Below, piece by piece: positions 10,886-28,959 of a DNA stretch of 64,000 nucleotides. The position numbers were made by a program, and so were the translations under genes. The stretch's first letter is position 1. Every line of letters begins with the position of its first letter. The stretch is taken from assembly GCA_003254905.1 (NCBI GenBank), contig QANU01025285.1, positions 387,112 through 451,111 on the forward strand. The letters are read 5' to 3'. The notes under the pieces were generated by a model. That model worked only from the letters and a program-made list of their open reading frames with translations. It was not told the DNA's origin and ran no database searches. The DNA is from Nissolia schottii (lineage: Eukaryota > Streptophyta > Magnoliopsida > Fabales > Fabaceae).

Positions 10886-11771
10886 TAGGGCTGTCAAAAT
10901 GAGTTTGACCCGTGAGTCCGTCCCGTTTACTCGGTTAAATGGACTGGTTTTACATGCAAAAAATAAACCCGTAAAATTTTGAAAAAAAATTGGTCCGACC
11001 CGTTTAGGCCCGACCCGCTAGGCCCGCGGGCTAGCCCGTGAGCTCGTGAAATTTTTTTTTATTTATAAAAAAAATCAATTTTTTAAAAGTTTCATTTTAG
11101 ACTCTAAATTTTATTTTAGAGTTTAAGAGTTTACTTATAATTGAGCATGTTTAACTATTTGTTATGCTTAACTACTTAATTATATTTATATTGCTATACA
11201 GCTAGGTGCTATGACATAGATATTGATAAATTTTGCATTCTATTCCTTCAATGAGTGTCTACGCCCTACAAGTTGATATATACTTTCAAACCTTGTTTAT
11301 TATTGATTAATCTACGAGAAAGAGTTCTAATTGTGTTTTTGATCAATAACATAATAGTACTCACATCAATGTTATATGTCGTCATTTAATTAATGAAAGT
11401 TGTATTAATTCATGAATCGATTTCAAATAGCATTTGAAATCATTTAATATCTTTCAAGTAAGATAGTTGAAGGAACAAAAAAGATAATATAATATCGCAA
11501 TCAACCATTTAAATTATTTCTTTCTAATTAATTAATAGAGAGACGAAAAAAATAGTTAAAAATGATCGCGCATGCTTATTCACAACTTTGTATTTAAATC
11601 ATAAAAAATAGACCAAAATTTTAATTTTTTTTAAAAAAAATAAACGGGCTAGCGGGCTAGTCAGTTTAGGCCCACAGACCGACCATAAACGAGCCGGATC
11701 CTAAAAATAGGCACAATTTTGACCCGGCCCATTTAGGCCCGTTTAGTCAGTTTATCAGTTCGTTGTCCCTA
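10886..11771. mobile_element. hAT-like non-autonomous element, copy 2
   Basis: The left end TAGGGCTGTCAAAATGAG and right end TTGTCCCTA (complement TAGGGACAA) form short terminal inverted repeats. The subterminal regions carry GC-rich AGGCCCGTTTAGG-type repeats. The interior follows copy 1 (5055-5847) closely, including TGAGTGTCTACGCCCTACAA and GATTAATCTACGAGAAAGAG. It contains about 80 bp near 11125-11210 that copy 1 lacks. No coding capacity; a clear target duplication was not found. Confidence 0.65.
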
Positions 11772-12326
11772 CTTAATTATGAGTCTTTGATATCAAATCA
11801 TAAAGGAGTTCTCCCACAAAGTGAAGCTTAGGAATAGAATATAATGAACTGCTCTAAGTGTCTAGCAACTTGAAGATTATTAAGGATCACTCCCTCTAAA
11901 ACACTCTGTCACCTCACTCAAAAGAAGCGTCTCTTACAACAAAATTATCACTTAAATATATGTTTAAATGATCAGAAGATATCTTGGTAAAAAAAATTGT
12001 CGAAGAAATTATTCTCATAATTCTTATAACAAGACAATATCTACCTGAAAAAGAATTAAACCTCACATGCAAGTTTTCAATCTAGGTATAGACAGAAGCA
12101 ACACATCTTTATACACACAGGATACAAAGAAATAAATCAGTTTTTTTCTAGGCCAAAAGTTCCAAATTCCATAGCAGCCTACAATTGGCATACCAACACC
12201 TCAACAAGTTCGGATCCAAATTATGGTTTGAACAAAAAATTCTCTTTTTTACTTTCGTTCAAATCATAATTTTGAAATGTCAAATGGAAATCCAAACATT
12301 CACCCTCGCAATCTCGACACTAACAC
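11772..12326. other. 3' flank of the amino acid transporter
   Basis: Downstream of the transporter stop codon on the minus strand; it probably contains its 3' UTR. No other gene seen. Confidence 0.4.
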
Positions 12327-17860
<5,534 letters not shown>

Positions 17861-18055
17861 GTAATAACAAACACTCACAAAAAGAAACTAAAAGATGTAT
17901 CCCAAAAAAAATGAAAAACCTAAAAGGAAGATTGATTGTGTGCTTGTGACTACAACCAAAGACTGCAGAGTCTGTGTTTGTGGTGGGAGACAACACACTC
18001 TCACACACACGCAGCGAGTCTCACTTGGAGTTCCCTTTCTCTCTGAATTTTTATT

Positions 18056-18064
18056 GTTATATAC
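18056..18064 (-). promoter_or_regulatory. Possible TATA box of the transporter gene
   Basis: GTATATAAC on the minus strand, about 200 bp before the ATG at 17860. A CA/CT-rich leader lies between. Position and sequence fit a plant TATA box; transcription was not tested. Confidence 0.4.
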
Positions 18065-18099
18065 AAACAAAAGGGTGAGTTAGATATGGAATGCATAAA

Positions 18100-18790
18100 C
18101 CAAATTTGTATCGTTAGAATTAAAATAAAATAATATAATATTTTTATCATATTAAAGATTGATTTAGTTTTGATTTGGAATTATTCTTTCATTATATGTT
18201 GATTCTATTGTAAGTCTATAAATTGACATAACTTTATTGTACCGATCGCACAACTCTCAAAATACAATTACATTATTTGTTTTTTTGTATTTTTCTGTAA
18301 CTTTTGTTGTGTCATTTTGCCAATTTTTTCAAAATAGTTAATATGGATACTCAATAAATACTATTTTATTTTTTTTTATAATAGATCTACTCGGGACTAG
18401 TGGTTTTCTTTTTCGCATGGTTTATGTACCTAAACTACTATGTGCATTATGTCAATATAATATTGCTTAGTTCCTTGTATTGGCGCAAGAGCTAGTTTAG
18501 TATAGTTTATTTTTATGCTAGAGTTGTTCCAGTGGATCACAAGTAATTAACGTCTTCGGTTTAATTTTTGTTGTGGATCGATCTTGATGAGTTTAGTATT
18601 CGGTTTATTTACTTATTCGGTTGTATTTATTTAGAAATTTTGAGACAAGAAATGATGTTATTTCAACTATGAAATCATGAAGTTCAAGTAGAAAGATTTT
18701 ATTTATTCAGATTTCATTTATACGTTAATACATGTTTACGATGTAACATTAGTCAAATGCTTCCGTAAGGTTCAGTGCCTCTTACATGTT
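18100..18790. other. No recognisable gene
   Basis: AT-rich DNA upstream of the transporter promoter. Part of it may belong to the copia fragment that follows. Confidence 0.35.
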
Positions 18791-18794
18791 GGTA

Positions 18795-19425
18795 ACAATT
18801 TTTAAAATCATTACAGAACCAACTTTGGAATGTTGCTCACTTGCCTAGTGTGAACTCGTATAGGCCTGATTTCAATTTGTGGCACTAGATTAGGCCACCC
18901 TAAACTCAATGTAATGAAAAGGCATTCATCCATGTGCATGTCACTTCTAGCAATAATACATTTCCATGTGATACTTATCATTTTGCTAAACAACGTAAAC
19001 TCCTTTTAACATCAGTAACTCACTTTCTTTACATTGTTTTAATCTCATACATGTTGATATATGGGAACCAATTGCAGTTAGGGCTGTCAAAATGAGTCTG
19101 ACCTGTGAATCCGGCCCGTTTAGTCGGTTAAATGGACTAACCGAACGTATAAAATCTGGTTCGCGAATAGCAAAAATCCGTTTAGGCCCGGCTCGTTTAA
19201 CCCACGAACCAAATTGGCCTGTTTAGTATTAACATAGACAAAACTCACAGACTAACCCTTTTAGCCACATAAATAGATGGATCAAACGTATAAAAACCAG
19301 CATGCAAATAGTAAAAGCCCGCGAGTTAGCCAGGCTGGGCGTAAAAGCCGGGTTGACCTGTTTGACAGCCTTAATTGCAATCCCTTTATAGCTTGGCCAC
19401 AATTTTTTTTTTTGACAATAATATA
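18795..19425 (+). pseudogene. Copia retrotransposon fragment (gag-pre-integrase/integrase start)
   Basis: The plus strand reads a frameshifted version of the LWHxRLGHP motif of copia GAG-pre-integrase (TRLGHPKLNVM near 18885). Next comes the CDTYHFAKQRKL zinc-binding stretch near 18970 and a FNLIHVDIWEPIA-like integrase start near 19035. That last segment is cut at 19078 by a 295-bp MITE and resumes after 19381 with sequence corresponding to IPS..GHK.FLT. Frameshifts and stops are present. No LTR is seen nearby, so only an inactive piece of an element remains. Confidence 0.65.
19079..19373. mobile_element. hAT-type MITE inserted in a copia fragment
   Basis: Terminal inverted repeats TAGGGCTGTCAAA (left) and TTTGACAGCCTTA (right; complement TAAGGCTGTCAAA) bound 295 bp. 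The flanking 8-mers ATTGCAGT (19071-19078) and ATTGCAAT (19374-19381) differ at one base. The interior has GGCCCGTTTA-type repeats. Removing the element and one target copy restores the copia integrase motif order around VDIWEPIA, which confirms the borders. Confidence 0.8.
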
Positions 19426-19429
19426 TAAA

Positions 19430-20840
19430 GTCTAGGTACACTTTGCTTTACTTCATGAAACTGAACACGATTTAAAAGAAAGAAGACGAAATTTTTTTTA
19501 AAAAAAAAAGATAAAATCAAATTGAATAAACATGTATAACTAAAATATCAATTAGTGTGATTTCTATGATATTTGTAAAATGAGTAGCTATGTGGTTACA
19601 TTAAGTTTAATGTGAAAATAATACTACCCATTTTAAAAAGTGGGGTTGTGATGCAGAGATTAGAGACAAAGATTTATGACAGTAGTTGTTAGTGGCAGCG
19701 TGTATTAATCATGTGGGGACCAAATCATCTGCGAACCACCTAACCACGTGCTGCAGAATTGTCTACAGGGATCACGTTCTTTTTGTCCTTTTTTTTTTTT
19801 TTGGCATACTACATATCCTTACCTTCAATTTTTTTTGGAGGTGTTGATCACCAATAACTACTAATCTCTCTTCAAAATTAAAATTATTGAAGTGTATATT
19901 TCTCTTTTAATAAAGCATTTTTTACACATTGTCAGAAATTGAATCCTAACCAAATGCTTAAAGAACTCAGTCTATCAATTGTGTTGACTTTGTTAGTTGT
20001 ATATCTTCATCTAGTTTTTTTTTTTGTTTTACTATGTTTGTTTATCTATTTTAGTGGTTATTTTTAAAGTGTACAAATATCATTTTTGTTTTAATTAAGC
20101 TTCTTAATATTTAACAATAGTTATACATGAAACTAAAAAAAAAAAGGGAAAGGTTGAATCCTAAAACAACACAAGATGTCATTCTTAAATGTAACGTGAA
20201 TTAAGAGTTGTTTGGGTTGATGTTGGTCTTAAGTTGAGTAGAGAAGATTTAAAGTTAATGCTCCAAACTAATATAACACTAAGAAGATTGACAAAATTAG
20301 GAGTTGTTTGGTACAGAGTAAGTCACAGGATATTATAATCAATGATTCATTAATGTGTAATGTCGCTTGACTTTGAAAATAAAGATCAAATATGGTTCCA
20401 CGCCTTAATTAGGCAATTCACGCTAGTGTGAACAAATACTAGATTCGGTCCAACATAGAGATGTGTTGGAAAAGACCTCGTTTCTCATTAAAAAAAACCG
20501 TAAATTCACATTTAAGTTCACAGGTGAGTGATTATCTGCGAAAGTTAAAAGTTTGTGATTAGTCCTCACCTCCCCTTTTCTTAATCCCCACATACCTCTG
20601 TCAATAAAATAAAAAAAAACTTTAATTCAATTATTGTCGATGTGATGACTATGATCTATTTATGTAAACACTCTAAAAATCTGAAAGTATGTCCTCAGTG
20701 TGATAGAATGGCCGATATTAAATCGCATGAATTTTTGTTTATAAAAAAACGAGTAAACGCAGCTCGAGATGCATGCCTTCTATTTTAAAATGAATTTTCT
20801 CACCGGGACGATGGGAAGAGAAGGCTATGACTTATACGGT
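19430..20840. other. No recognisable gene
   Basis: AT-rich intergenic DNA with homopolymer T tracts. No supported coding region. Confidence 0.4.
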
Positions 20841-20841
20841 G

Positions 20842-21010
20842 CCAACTACTCATTAATTTACAATTGGTCTATTTTTAGTTGTTATTTTTTATTTTTAGAT
20901 ATATTATTATTTAAATATATTTAAATACAATTACATTTAAATACATCTAATCAATAATGTATTTAAAAATAAAAAATAACAACTAAAAATAAATAGAAAG
21001 TAGTTATTAG
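20842..21010. mobile_element. Short foldback element, about 170 bp
   Basis: The left arm containing TATTTTTAGTTGTTATTTTT is the reverse complement of the right arm containing AAAAATAACAACTAAAAATA. Outer parts (AACTACTCATTAATTT against AGAAAGTAGTTATTAG) match weakly. AT-rich, non-coding, hairpin-forming. Confidence 0.55.
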
Positions 21011-21559
21011 AAGGTGGGGATAAAAAAATATAAAACACTAAGAAAGGAGTAGATTTCTTATTTATGAGGCAAGCGCTAATTGGACCATTTTGATGTGAAC
21101 AACAAATAAATATTGATTCCTATAATTTTATCTTTTCAGTGGCAAAAACATATAAAAGCAATGCAATAGAGATTAGTTGTGTTTCTAACAATAGAGCCAA
21201 AATATGGGTGAATACATTGAACCCAAAAATTAATGGCATATACAATCAAAGGCAACAAATTCATTAAGTATGACAGGTATACGAAACTTCTCCAAATAAT
21301 TTTTTTTTTTTGGTTTTTTTGGGAGATGTCAATTGTTGACAGTAACTAATCCTCCTTCGTAGTTGGGAGATTGCTAAAGTGGGTAACAAAATTTTTTTTT
21401 CATACATACTAGCATAAATTGAATTACTAACCAAATATTTAAGAAATCTAATCATTAGTTAACTGTGTTAAATTTTGTTTGTCTTCTCAAATGATCATCT
21501 TTCTTGATATATTCACCCACTTTAGTTAATATTAAATCATTATCATTTGGAAGTCATTT

Positions 21560-21620
21560 CACTACTAGAAACCAGAGATTTCTCAACGACTTTTTCTCAA
21601 GGACAAAGTTGTTAAGGAAA
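21560..21620 (+). mobile_element. CACTA-type transposon left end
   Basis: CACTACTAGAAACCAGAGAT is a typical plant CACTA (En/Spm-like) terminal sequence, followed by CAACGACTTTTTCTCAAGGA as in their subterminal repeats. A partner right end was not identified with certainty; 24380 is one candidate. Confidence 0.5.
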
Positions 21621-22812
21621 AAAAAAATTGTAAATATAGTCCTAGAGGGGAATAGGTGCACTTAGCCTAAGGGGTGGCCCTTTTATGAGTGTCTTTACAG
21701 GTACTCTCTCTTTTGGTCTCACCTTTGTCACATTGATAACACATCATTAATACATTATAAAATGCAAAAATAACATAAGAGTGTCTTTCTTCTCTCCAAT
21801 AAAAGAAACTAATTATGATTTTAATTATTACCCCACACGTTTTTAAATTAAAAAAAAAAGAAAAATTAATATAATTATCAAATATTTTATTATATTCTAG
21901 TTTTTAAGGGTTTGAGTAGCATGTATGAGGTCTTAGGTTCAAATCTTATTGTGACTAACATAATTTTTAAAGCACCAAAAAAATATTTTATTATAAATAT
22001 CTTATATTATGCAATTTTACTTTTAGATTGGATAAAAATAAAAAATTATTTTTTGAATATTTTTAAATTAATTTTCAATAAATTAAATTAAGGATAAATG
22101 TTTCATACATTTTCTTAAAAGTTAAAATCTGAAAAATTCAAACCTTTTTTTTTCAACTAAAATAACTATTTAATATATTTTAAAAATAAAATTAACAATA
22201 ATATTGCATAATTGAAAAGTGACCAACAATATTACATAATTGAAACATTGTATAACTAAAAGCTATACTTAACAATTAACATGAATGGTGGAATTGCCAA
22301 AAACATGTTCTACCAAGTCTTCTTACAGTTATTGATGTTTTTGTCTATCACAAAGTTGGACATTCATTTAGATATATTTCTTGCATGGAGAGGAAAAAAA
22401 ATTTCACCCAACTTCAGTTGTGATATGCCATCATCCACATCGTTGTAAGAGGAGAGCTAAGAAAAGTTTAGTATGTGTCTCTCATATGCTTAATAATAAT
22501 ATATTGGAATATGATGCTAATCCTCATTATGCTTCCAAACATGGATGACAATGAGTACTTCTGGGACGGTAACACCACATATTCAAAATTGGATATAACA
22601 TTTACTATAACAAATATTATATATTTCTGGTGCATATTACAGGAAATGTATAGATGCAACGGGAAAACGGAGAGCGAGTGTGAGGGCGATGGAGATCGTT
22701 ATCTAGTGGTAAAGCGGTGGTCATTTTCCTTTAACCATAGATACTCTGGTAAAAGCTTAACTGCTTATAGCTTAAAGATCCTTATTGTTGCTAACATCCT
22801 AAGTATATAAAA

Positions 22813-23001
22813 ATGAATGAGTTTGATTTTATTAAACCACTTTTCTTTGATGGTGAATATTTTGTGATTTGGAAATCTAGAATAAAAATTTATATGGAAG
22901 CTTTTGATATTGATATGCGGGATGTTGTACTACTAACCTTCATGTCGCTAATCTCATTACCATTTCTCGTCGTCAGTACTCTTTTCGACACAAACTCTTG
23001 A
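22813..23001 (+). pseudogene. Copia gag fragment
   Basis: The open frame starts MNEFDFIKPLFFDGEYFVIW and continues KSRIKIYMEAFDIDM. It resembles the N-terminal copia gag pattern P.F.G..Y..W...M..Y..A. The similarity ends after about 40 residues. It is a short remnant without flanking pol or LTRs that I can assign. Confidence 0.45.
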
Positions 23002-23638
23002 TAATATTCGTTTCTAACTATACCAATAATTTTAGTGACCTAACAGGAGAAGTAATGGACAAGAAAAAATATTCCTTTATTTTCCAGGGCCAAGGTATCA
23101 AATATGTTTACCTCTTTTGCAATTTCAATTGAAAAATCAAACAATTTGATGTATATCTCTTATGGGCCTTAGGAAATTGATAGAATCATGTGTCTATGTT
23201 CTTTACAATTGAATTATACATTAACATTAAGCACATGATTATGCTCATTATTGTTATATATGTCCATTATTGTTTTGTGTATATGATCATGAGATATTCT
23301 ATACTTAATCATGGTTCATATTATCAATATCATATGAAATCAAACATGTTATTGGAAATGTGAAAGATATAGGTTATTCAAGTTATTCTACCAATTTACA
23401 TATTGTGACATTTATATTTGTGAAAAAATTCTTGAAGACTAATCTTAAAGGATTGAAGACTCTTGGATACCAAAGAAAATATAATTGTTTTGTAGGTATT
23501 TCATCATATACTAAATCACTTCATGATGGCAAATTTTATTGAAGACAAGTGAAACAAAGTCAACCAAGAAAAGTGATTGGAAGAAAAATGGAACCAAAAA
23601 AAGTCTAGAATGCAGGGGCATGCAAATGACCTCTTATA

Positions 23639-23830
23639 GTCATTCGAATGAGAGAGTTTGAAATGAAGACAAAAAGCTCTAGAACCAAGTCATTCGAATG
23701 ACCAAAGCCAATTTATTGGAATGCCAACTAATTGAATAAAGTCATTCAAATAAAACATCATATTCATTCGAATGACCCAAAAAAATTTCTCCCAAGCAAG
23801 TGAATCAAGAGATACATTCGAATGACCACG
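23639..23830 (+). repeat. Cluster of palindromic CATTCGAATG motifs
   Basis: CATTCGAATG occurs at 23641, 23691, 23765 and 23815, with a variant CATTCAAAT at 23743. Most are followed by AC or AG. The spacing is uneven (about 50-75 bp). Such self-complementary decamers are common in untranslated parts of plant retrotransposons; the host element is not identified. Confidence 0.6.
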
Positions 23831-24114
23831 AGATTGAGCTGTTAAAAGGAGACTGGGAGCTTAGTGCTTTAAAACATCAATGCAATTACAAGGAAAACAC
23901 TTTTGGTGATATCATCTCTCACCATTTCATCCTTTTATATTTTGTTGAATTAACTTTTATCCCTTATATTTCTAAACTTTGATTATTCTTTGGATAATAT
24001 GCTTAGAACTTGAATTTGAGCTATAATACCATAGTTTATTATGCATGGTAATTCTCTTTGTTTGATCTGGAAGCTTAAATAGTGATTGCATCATTTATCT
24101 TCAGGTTATGCATA

Positions 24115-24380
24115 CACTACCAGAAACATCCAAATTAAACAGATATATCCGCTGGTATTGTTGTCATCAAACTAACATAAAACTCAATATTTACTGGCAG
24201 ATTATCGCCAAATCGCCAAAATTTATCGGCGGACTTTCCAATGGATAATTGTTCGCCAGTAAATTTGAGTTTCTTCATCCAAAGGCTTCCAAAAAGCACT
24301 TGCCAGCGAATTTTAGGCATAAAATTTTCTGGTAATTTCAATGAATATATTCGTTGTAAGGGAACATTTTTTTAATAGTG
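24115..24380 (+). mobile_element. Short CACTA-like element, 266 bp
   Basis: The left end CACTACCAGAAACATCC and right end TTTTTTTAATAGTG (complement CACTATTAAAAAAA) are CACTA-type ends. Internal CCGCTGG and CCAGCG pieces form subterminal inverted repeats. A 3-bp target duplication is not evident (ATA against TTT). Confidence 0.5.
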
Positions 24381-27300
24381 TTTTTTTATTTCTTATGTTT
24401 GCTATTTACTTCACCAAATTCTGAGATCAAGAAAAAGATTAAATAAAAATAGAAACCAAATCGAGTCCAAGTTTTTATGAACAAAAGTAATAAAAATAGA
24501 AAATAAAAACAGGAAAAATATATTTTATTATTTTCACTATTTTTCTCACAATTTAAAACAAAAACACAAACCCAAGAAATAAAAATATAGATCTCCAATC
24601 ATTAATGATCAGTTACAATAAAAATATAATGGAGTGCAATTTTACACATAATTTAAGATAGAGTAAAATTAAAATAAAAAAAATACAGGATAATATGTGT
24701 TCATTAATTACCCTCTGATAATAGTCAGTGAAGAGAAATTTATTAATAGCACACTGGATTATAGATAGAAATTTAGGAACATGACAAATAGACCATCCTT
24801 TTTTGGCTTAAGCTTGGAATGGAAAACCATCTAATAAAGAATTCAATCATATTAGAGTTCAATCCATGGCAAATAATGTATGTCTAAATTAACGTCAAAA
24901 TAAAGTTTAGGATCATATTATTATTAACTTCAAATTCAAAATGTTAGGACTAATTAAACAAATATATTTACTCTAGCATTATGGTCCGTTGGAACCGTCT
25001 CCTCTTTTTCCATACCATTTTTGCAATTGAAAGATCAACTCAACTTAGTGACTTACATCTTACATGAAATTGAATTATGGCTTGAAGAATATCAGCCAGA
25101 ATTTTATATAACTTTGTCAAAACCGTGTTGAAAAATTGTGACACTTCGGCAGTAGAAAAGATGTCACTGGTTTCCCCCAATTTATCAAAAGAAAATTATC
25201 ATGGTGTGACCCAAATATCTATTGTTTGTCGCTCCGTTGTTCTTTAATTTTGATTTATTTTTTCAAAATCCCCTTTTGTATTATTTGACAACTAAGATAA
25301 AAGCTAAATATTAATTTTAATTATCCTTCATAATTTTATTTAAATTTATCATTTTAATTTAAATATCAGTTATTATAATTTTATTTAATTTTTTTAATTC
25401 ATTTCATTTTGATTTTTATGAAATCAATAGCAAGGGAAGTACTTATAATATAATTTAATTAAAATTGAAAATTCAAATTTAACACTAAATTATTTCAAAA
25501 TTTTCCTAATATAAATAATAGTACGAATACAAACAAACTAACAAATAATAAGATTTTATTTAATGTGTGTATATATATAATAGAATTTAATATTAAATAT
25601 ATACACATAAAATAGCATCACTAGTTGGTATAAATCCTTTATCTTGAATTTATTGTAAAATTTTTATCTTCTCTATCATTATTGACTAAATTAAATTGTA
25701 TTAAATTAACTAAAAATGATTTTCTAAGTACTCTCACGGGGCTTTTTCCTTTTTCATCATTTAGATTTTTTATTTAATAAATAATTTAGATTTGTTTATT
25801 AAAACAATAGATCTTGTGCTTTTTTACCTCCATTGTATTCGTTCCCTTTTTATGGTTGTTTTCATTCACCTTCTATGGGTGTTTAGAATTTAGCGTTTTG
25901 AAATGTTTCTTTCATATACATTTTTACAGATGATCAAGATATTCATGTCTATTGTGAAAGGAGACTAATGTATTCTTCAAACTGTAATATTTGTGTTGAT
26001 CTCCGTTATAAAAGATATTTAGACATTGATAGTCTTCAGGAACAGAGGTATAAATCTTCAATTACTTCAAGATGTATAATACATTGGTTTCTTATTAACA
26101 TTATATATTATGTGTCTTTTTTTATTTGTAAATGTCATTAAACTTACCTATGAATAAAACCCGTAAAAAAAAAGTTGTATTAAATAAGATATTTATGTAT
26201 TTATTTATTGAGTTGTTCATACAATTTCGGATTGTGGGTTATAAAATATATTTATTACATATTACGACTAGCTAGTTTATCTTTATAGTTATTTATTTAT
26301 ATTTATTATTTAATTTTTCAAAATAATCACTACTATATTACGTAGATGATTATAATTGTACGAAAATTTTAAAAAATAACTTAATATTTAATTTAGGTTT
26401 CTATATTAAATACATTAATTGTAAATTTTTATAATATTTAAGGACAACATAAAATGAAAAATATATCAAAATTTAAAAAGAAAATCAACAAAATTAAATT
26501 AAATTATAGCTACAATTAATAATAAATAACTAAAGCATTAGGTTATTAATTTTTAGCTTTCAAATAATACAAAAGGATATTTTCGAGAAAGTAAAACAAA
26601 ATTAAACGATGAGAGAATGACAATAAACATTTTGGGGGCGTCTCCGTGGTGTGTTATCCATTTTGAGCTATGCTATTAAGTTTCTAAATATACAGTTTTC
26701 ATACTTCAATGATAACTTGGAATGAAAAATACGGAGGACCTACATTTAAGCTTAATTTATCATAATATCAGATATTTAAGCTTAATTTATCGTAATATTG
26801 ATCTAATATGTATATTTGTTAAAATTTAAAATTAAAATTAATAAGATAAATTTAAACTTTGACAAATATATAAATTACTCCTAGTCTCAAATCAATATCT
26901 ACTTCAATTACTTCTGAATTACTTTAAATGATACTTAAATAAAATGTATAAAAATCAAGAAACCTAAAATCAACAGTCATTACAAACCTTATTTATGGAA
27001 AGAAAAAAAAATTGTAAAACTTAATTTATCAACCTATAAATTAACTTACCAACTCTTTATATGACACTTAAAATTTTCCCTTAAGAATAGAGTGAATTGA
27101 TTTTTAAGTTAATTTGTCGGGTTTTTCGGTACCTTCCTCTTACCATAATCTTCACTCAATTTTTAACATTTAATTGCATCACTTTATTAATTTCATACTC
27201 ATGAGTCTTTCAAAAGTCACAAACATTAATGAGTTAAGTTATAACCATAAATTCTCTATTAACATGTGAAAACAACAAATATATTATGGAACCAAAGATG

Positions 27301-27981
27301 CACAAGAACAAAATATATCCCGTAAATGCGCAGAGATGAACGTAAAAACAAATTAGAAACAAGAATGCGCATGACTTCTTTTCTGTTTGATTACAACAAT
27401 GAACCTCATTTCATTCATAGCAGCAGAAACTTGATTTTACAACTATTTGTTAAGAGTCCATTCTCTGATTGCCAATCAAAGATAAAGCGATGAACCTAAA
27501 ATGATATATTTATCTCAGAAAAATTAACAAAGAAATAAAACAAAAGATGTGGTTAAGCACAATATTAAACAATCCATAGGCAGAAAATTCACATTATGTC
27601 CACCTCCACCTCCTTGGCCTAAACTAAATAACCCAAAATAAAATAAAATAAAAATAAAAAATGAAAATCCTAAAAAAAAATTCCTTTATTTTTAGGGTTT
27701 TTCTATAGTATCTTGTCAAATTTAAGCATATTGATATTCTATGATTATTTATAACTAGAAATCAACTAAATTTTTACTAATTCTAAATATTTATTATTTT
27801 AAATCTAAAATAAAAAGTAAATTATGATCGAGATATTAATACTTTTGTAAAAGCTGGATACAAAAAAAAATTATTATTATTACTTTAGTTATTATATCGG
27901 TCCCACTCACTCAAGATGAAAATTAAAAAAAAAGGATCATCATGATTTATGAGATGAGATGGGGTGTGCGGGTGCACGTGG
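24381..27981. other. No recognisable gene, 3.6 kb
   Basis: Very AT-rich sequence with frequent stops on all frames. I found no conserved motif, inverted ends or long repeat. The rightmost part is the 3' flank of the glutaredoxin-like gene. Confidence 0.45.
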
Positions 27982-28785
27982 TCAACAAGAACAAGAGAAG
28001 CACCTGAGCAGGCCACTCTCGTTGCAAGCCGGACACGTCTTGAACCCACCCTTCTCCGCGTACACCTTGCGCGCACCTGAACACTCCCCGCACAGCACAA
28101 ACCTATGGTCGCCGCACACGTGGCACTGTCGGAAGTAATCCGCTGCGGGCAGCCCCTCCAGAAGCTTCCTGAGCTCGCCGCTCTCGTGCAGCCACCTCAC
28201 CTCCTCGGCCCCACCGACGTACCTACCGTTTATGAAGACACGTGGCAGTGTCAACCCGTTAACCCGACCCATAACCCGACGGAGCTCGCAGAGAAAACCC
28301 GAGTCCATGGACACGTCGCGCTCGTCGAGTAACACGCGGAATCCGCGCAGAATTGAACGCACCGTTTTGCAGTCCTCGAACGTCGCGCGCACCACGCGCA
28401 GGCTCGTGAAGTATATCACCACGCGCTGCTCGGCGTGTGGAACGGACGCGTGGATATCCGTTTCAGCGGCGCGTGGGACCGTTTCTTCGGAGCGTGGAAC
28501 CCTTTTTGTGGCGCGTGGATCATGGGGTTGGGGCTGGGAAGAGGAATGGGCGAGTATGGGGGTTTGGTGTTGGAGGTGAGTTGACCAGGCTCGGAGGAGC
28601 GAGTTGGCGAGTGTGACTCGGTGGAAGACGGTGGCGGTTTTGGGTCTTGGGGCGGCGGTGGTGGCAGACTCATCTAGAATGAGAGTTTGGATGTCTTTGA
28701 ATGAGGAGCACGAGAAGTGAGAAGAGGGCGGTGATGGCGATGTGTTGTGAATTTGAAGTGTTGATTTGTTCCATGGTAACCACAT
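27982..28785 (-). CDS. Glutaredoxin-like protein with C-terminal Cys-rich zinc-type domain
   Basis: A single exon of 267 residues from ATG at 28785. The frame stays open upstream to an ATG at 28956, but MWLPWNKS is the usual start of this plant family (At5g39865/At3g28850/At5g58530 group). Residues 1-120 are a low-complexity, Arg/Ser/Pro-rich lead with FKDIQTL near 29. Residues 121-212 are a glutaredoxin fold: RVVIYFTSLRVVR, LPRVFINGRYVGG and EEVRWLHESGEL. The CxxC redox site is replaced by SLRV, as is normal for this subgroup, so classical oxidoreductase activity is doubtful. Residues 221-267 hold four CxxC pairs (CHVC, CGEC, CPAC, CFSC), probably binding zinc. Biochemical role not established. 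The local GC content is well above its surroundings. Confidence 0.9.
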   Translation of the reverse strand: MWLPWNKSTLQIHNTSPSPPSSHFSCSSFKDIQTLILDESATTAAPRPKTATVFHRVTLANSLLRAWSTHLQHQTPILAHSSSQPQPHDPRATKRVPRSEETVPRAAETDIHASVPHAEQRVVIYFTSLRVVRATFEDCKTVRSILRGFRVLLDERDVSMDSGFLCELRRVMGRVNGLTLPRVFINGRYVGGAEEVRWLHESGELRKLLEGLPAADYFRQCHVCGDHRFVLCGECSGARKVYAEKGGFKTCPACNESGLLRCFSCSC

Positions 28786-28959
28786 TGAAAGTGTGAATTG
28801 GGAGAGAAAAAAAAGAAGGTTGAATGTTTTTTTCTTTGTTATTGGAGGTTTTGAAAGGTGAGAAATGTGGGATTTTTCGAGGGAGTAGTGAAGTAGGAAA
28901 TGAGGGATTTTTGGATTTGAGGGAGAGATGCAGAAGTGGATGATGATTTTGCACACCTT

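Noticed and set aside
21901..21960. tRNA-like A/B boxes suggesting a SINE
   Set aside because: The B box (GGTTCAAATCT) is weak, spacing is poor and no ends were found.
28105..28579. Plus-strand frames opposite the glutaredoxin-like gene
   Set aside because: Shadows of the GC-rich minus-strand exon.
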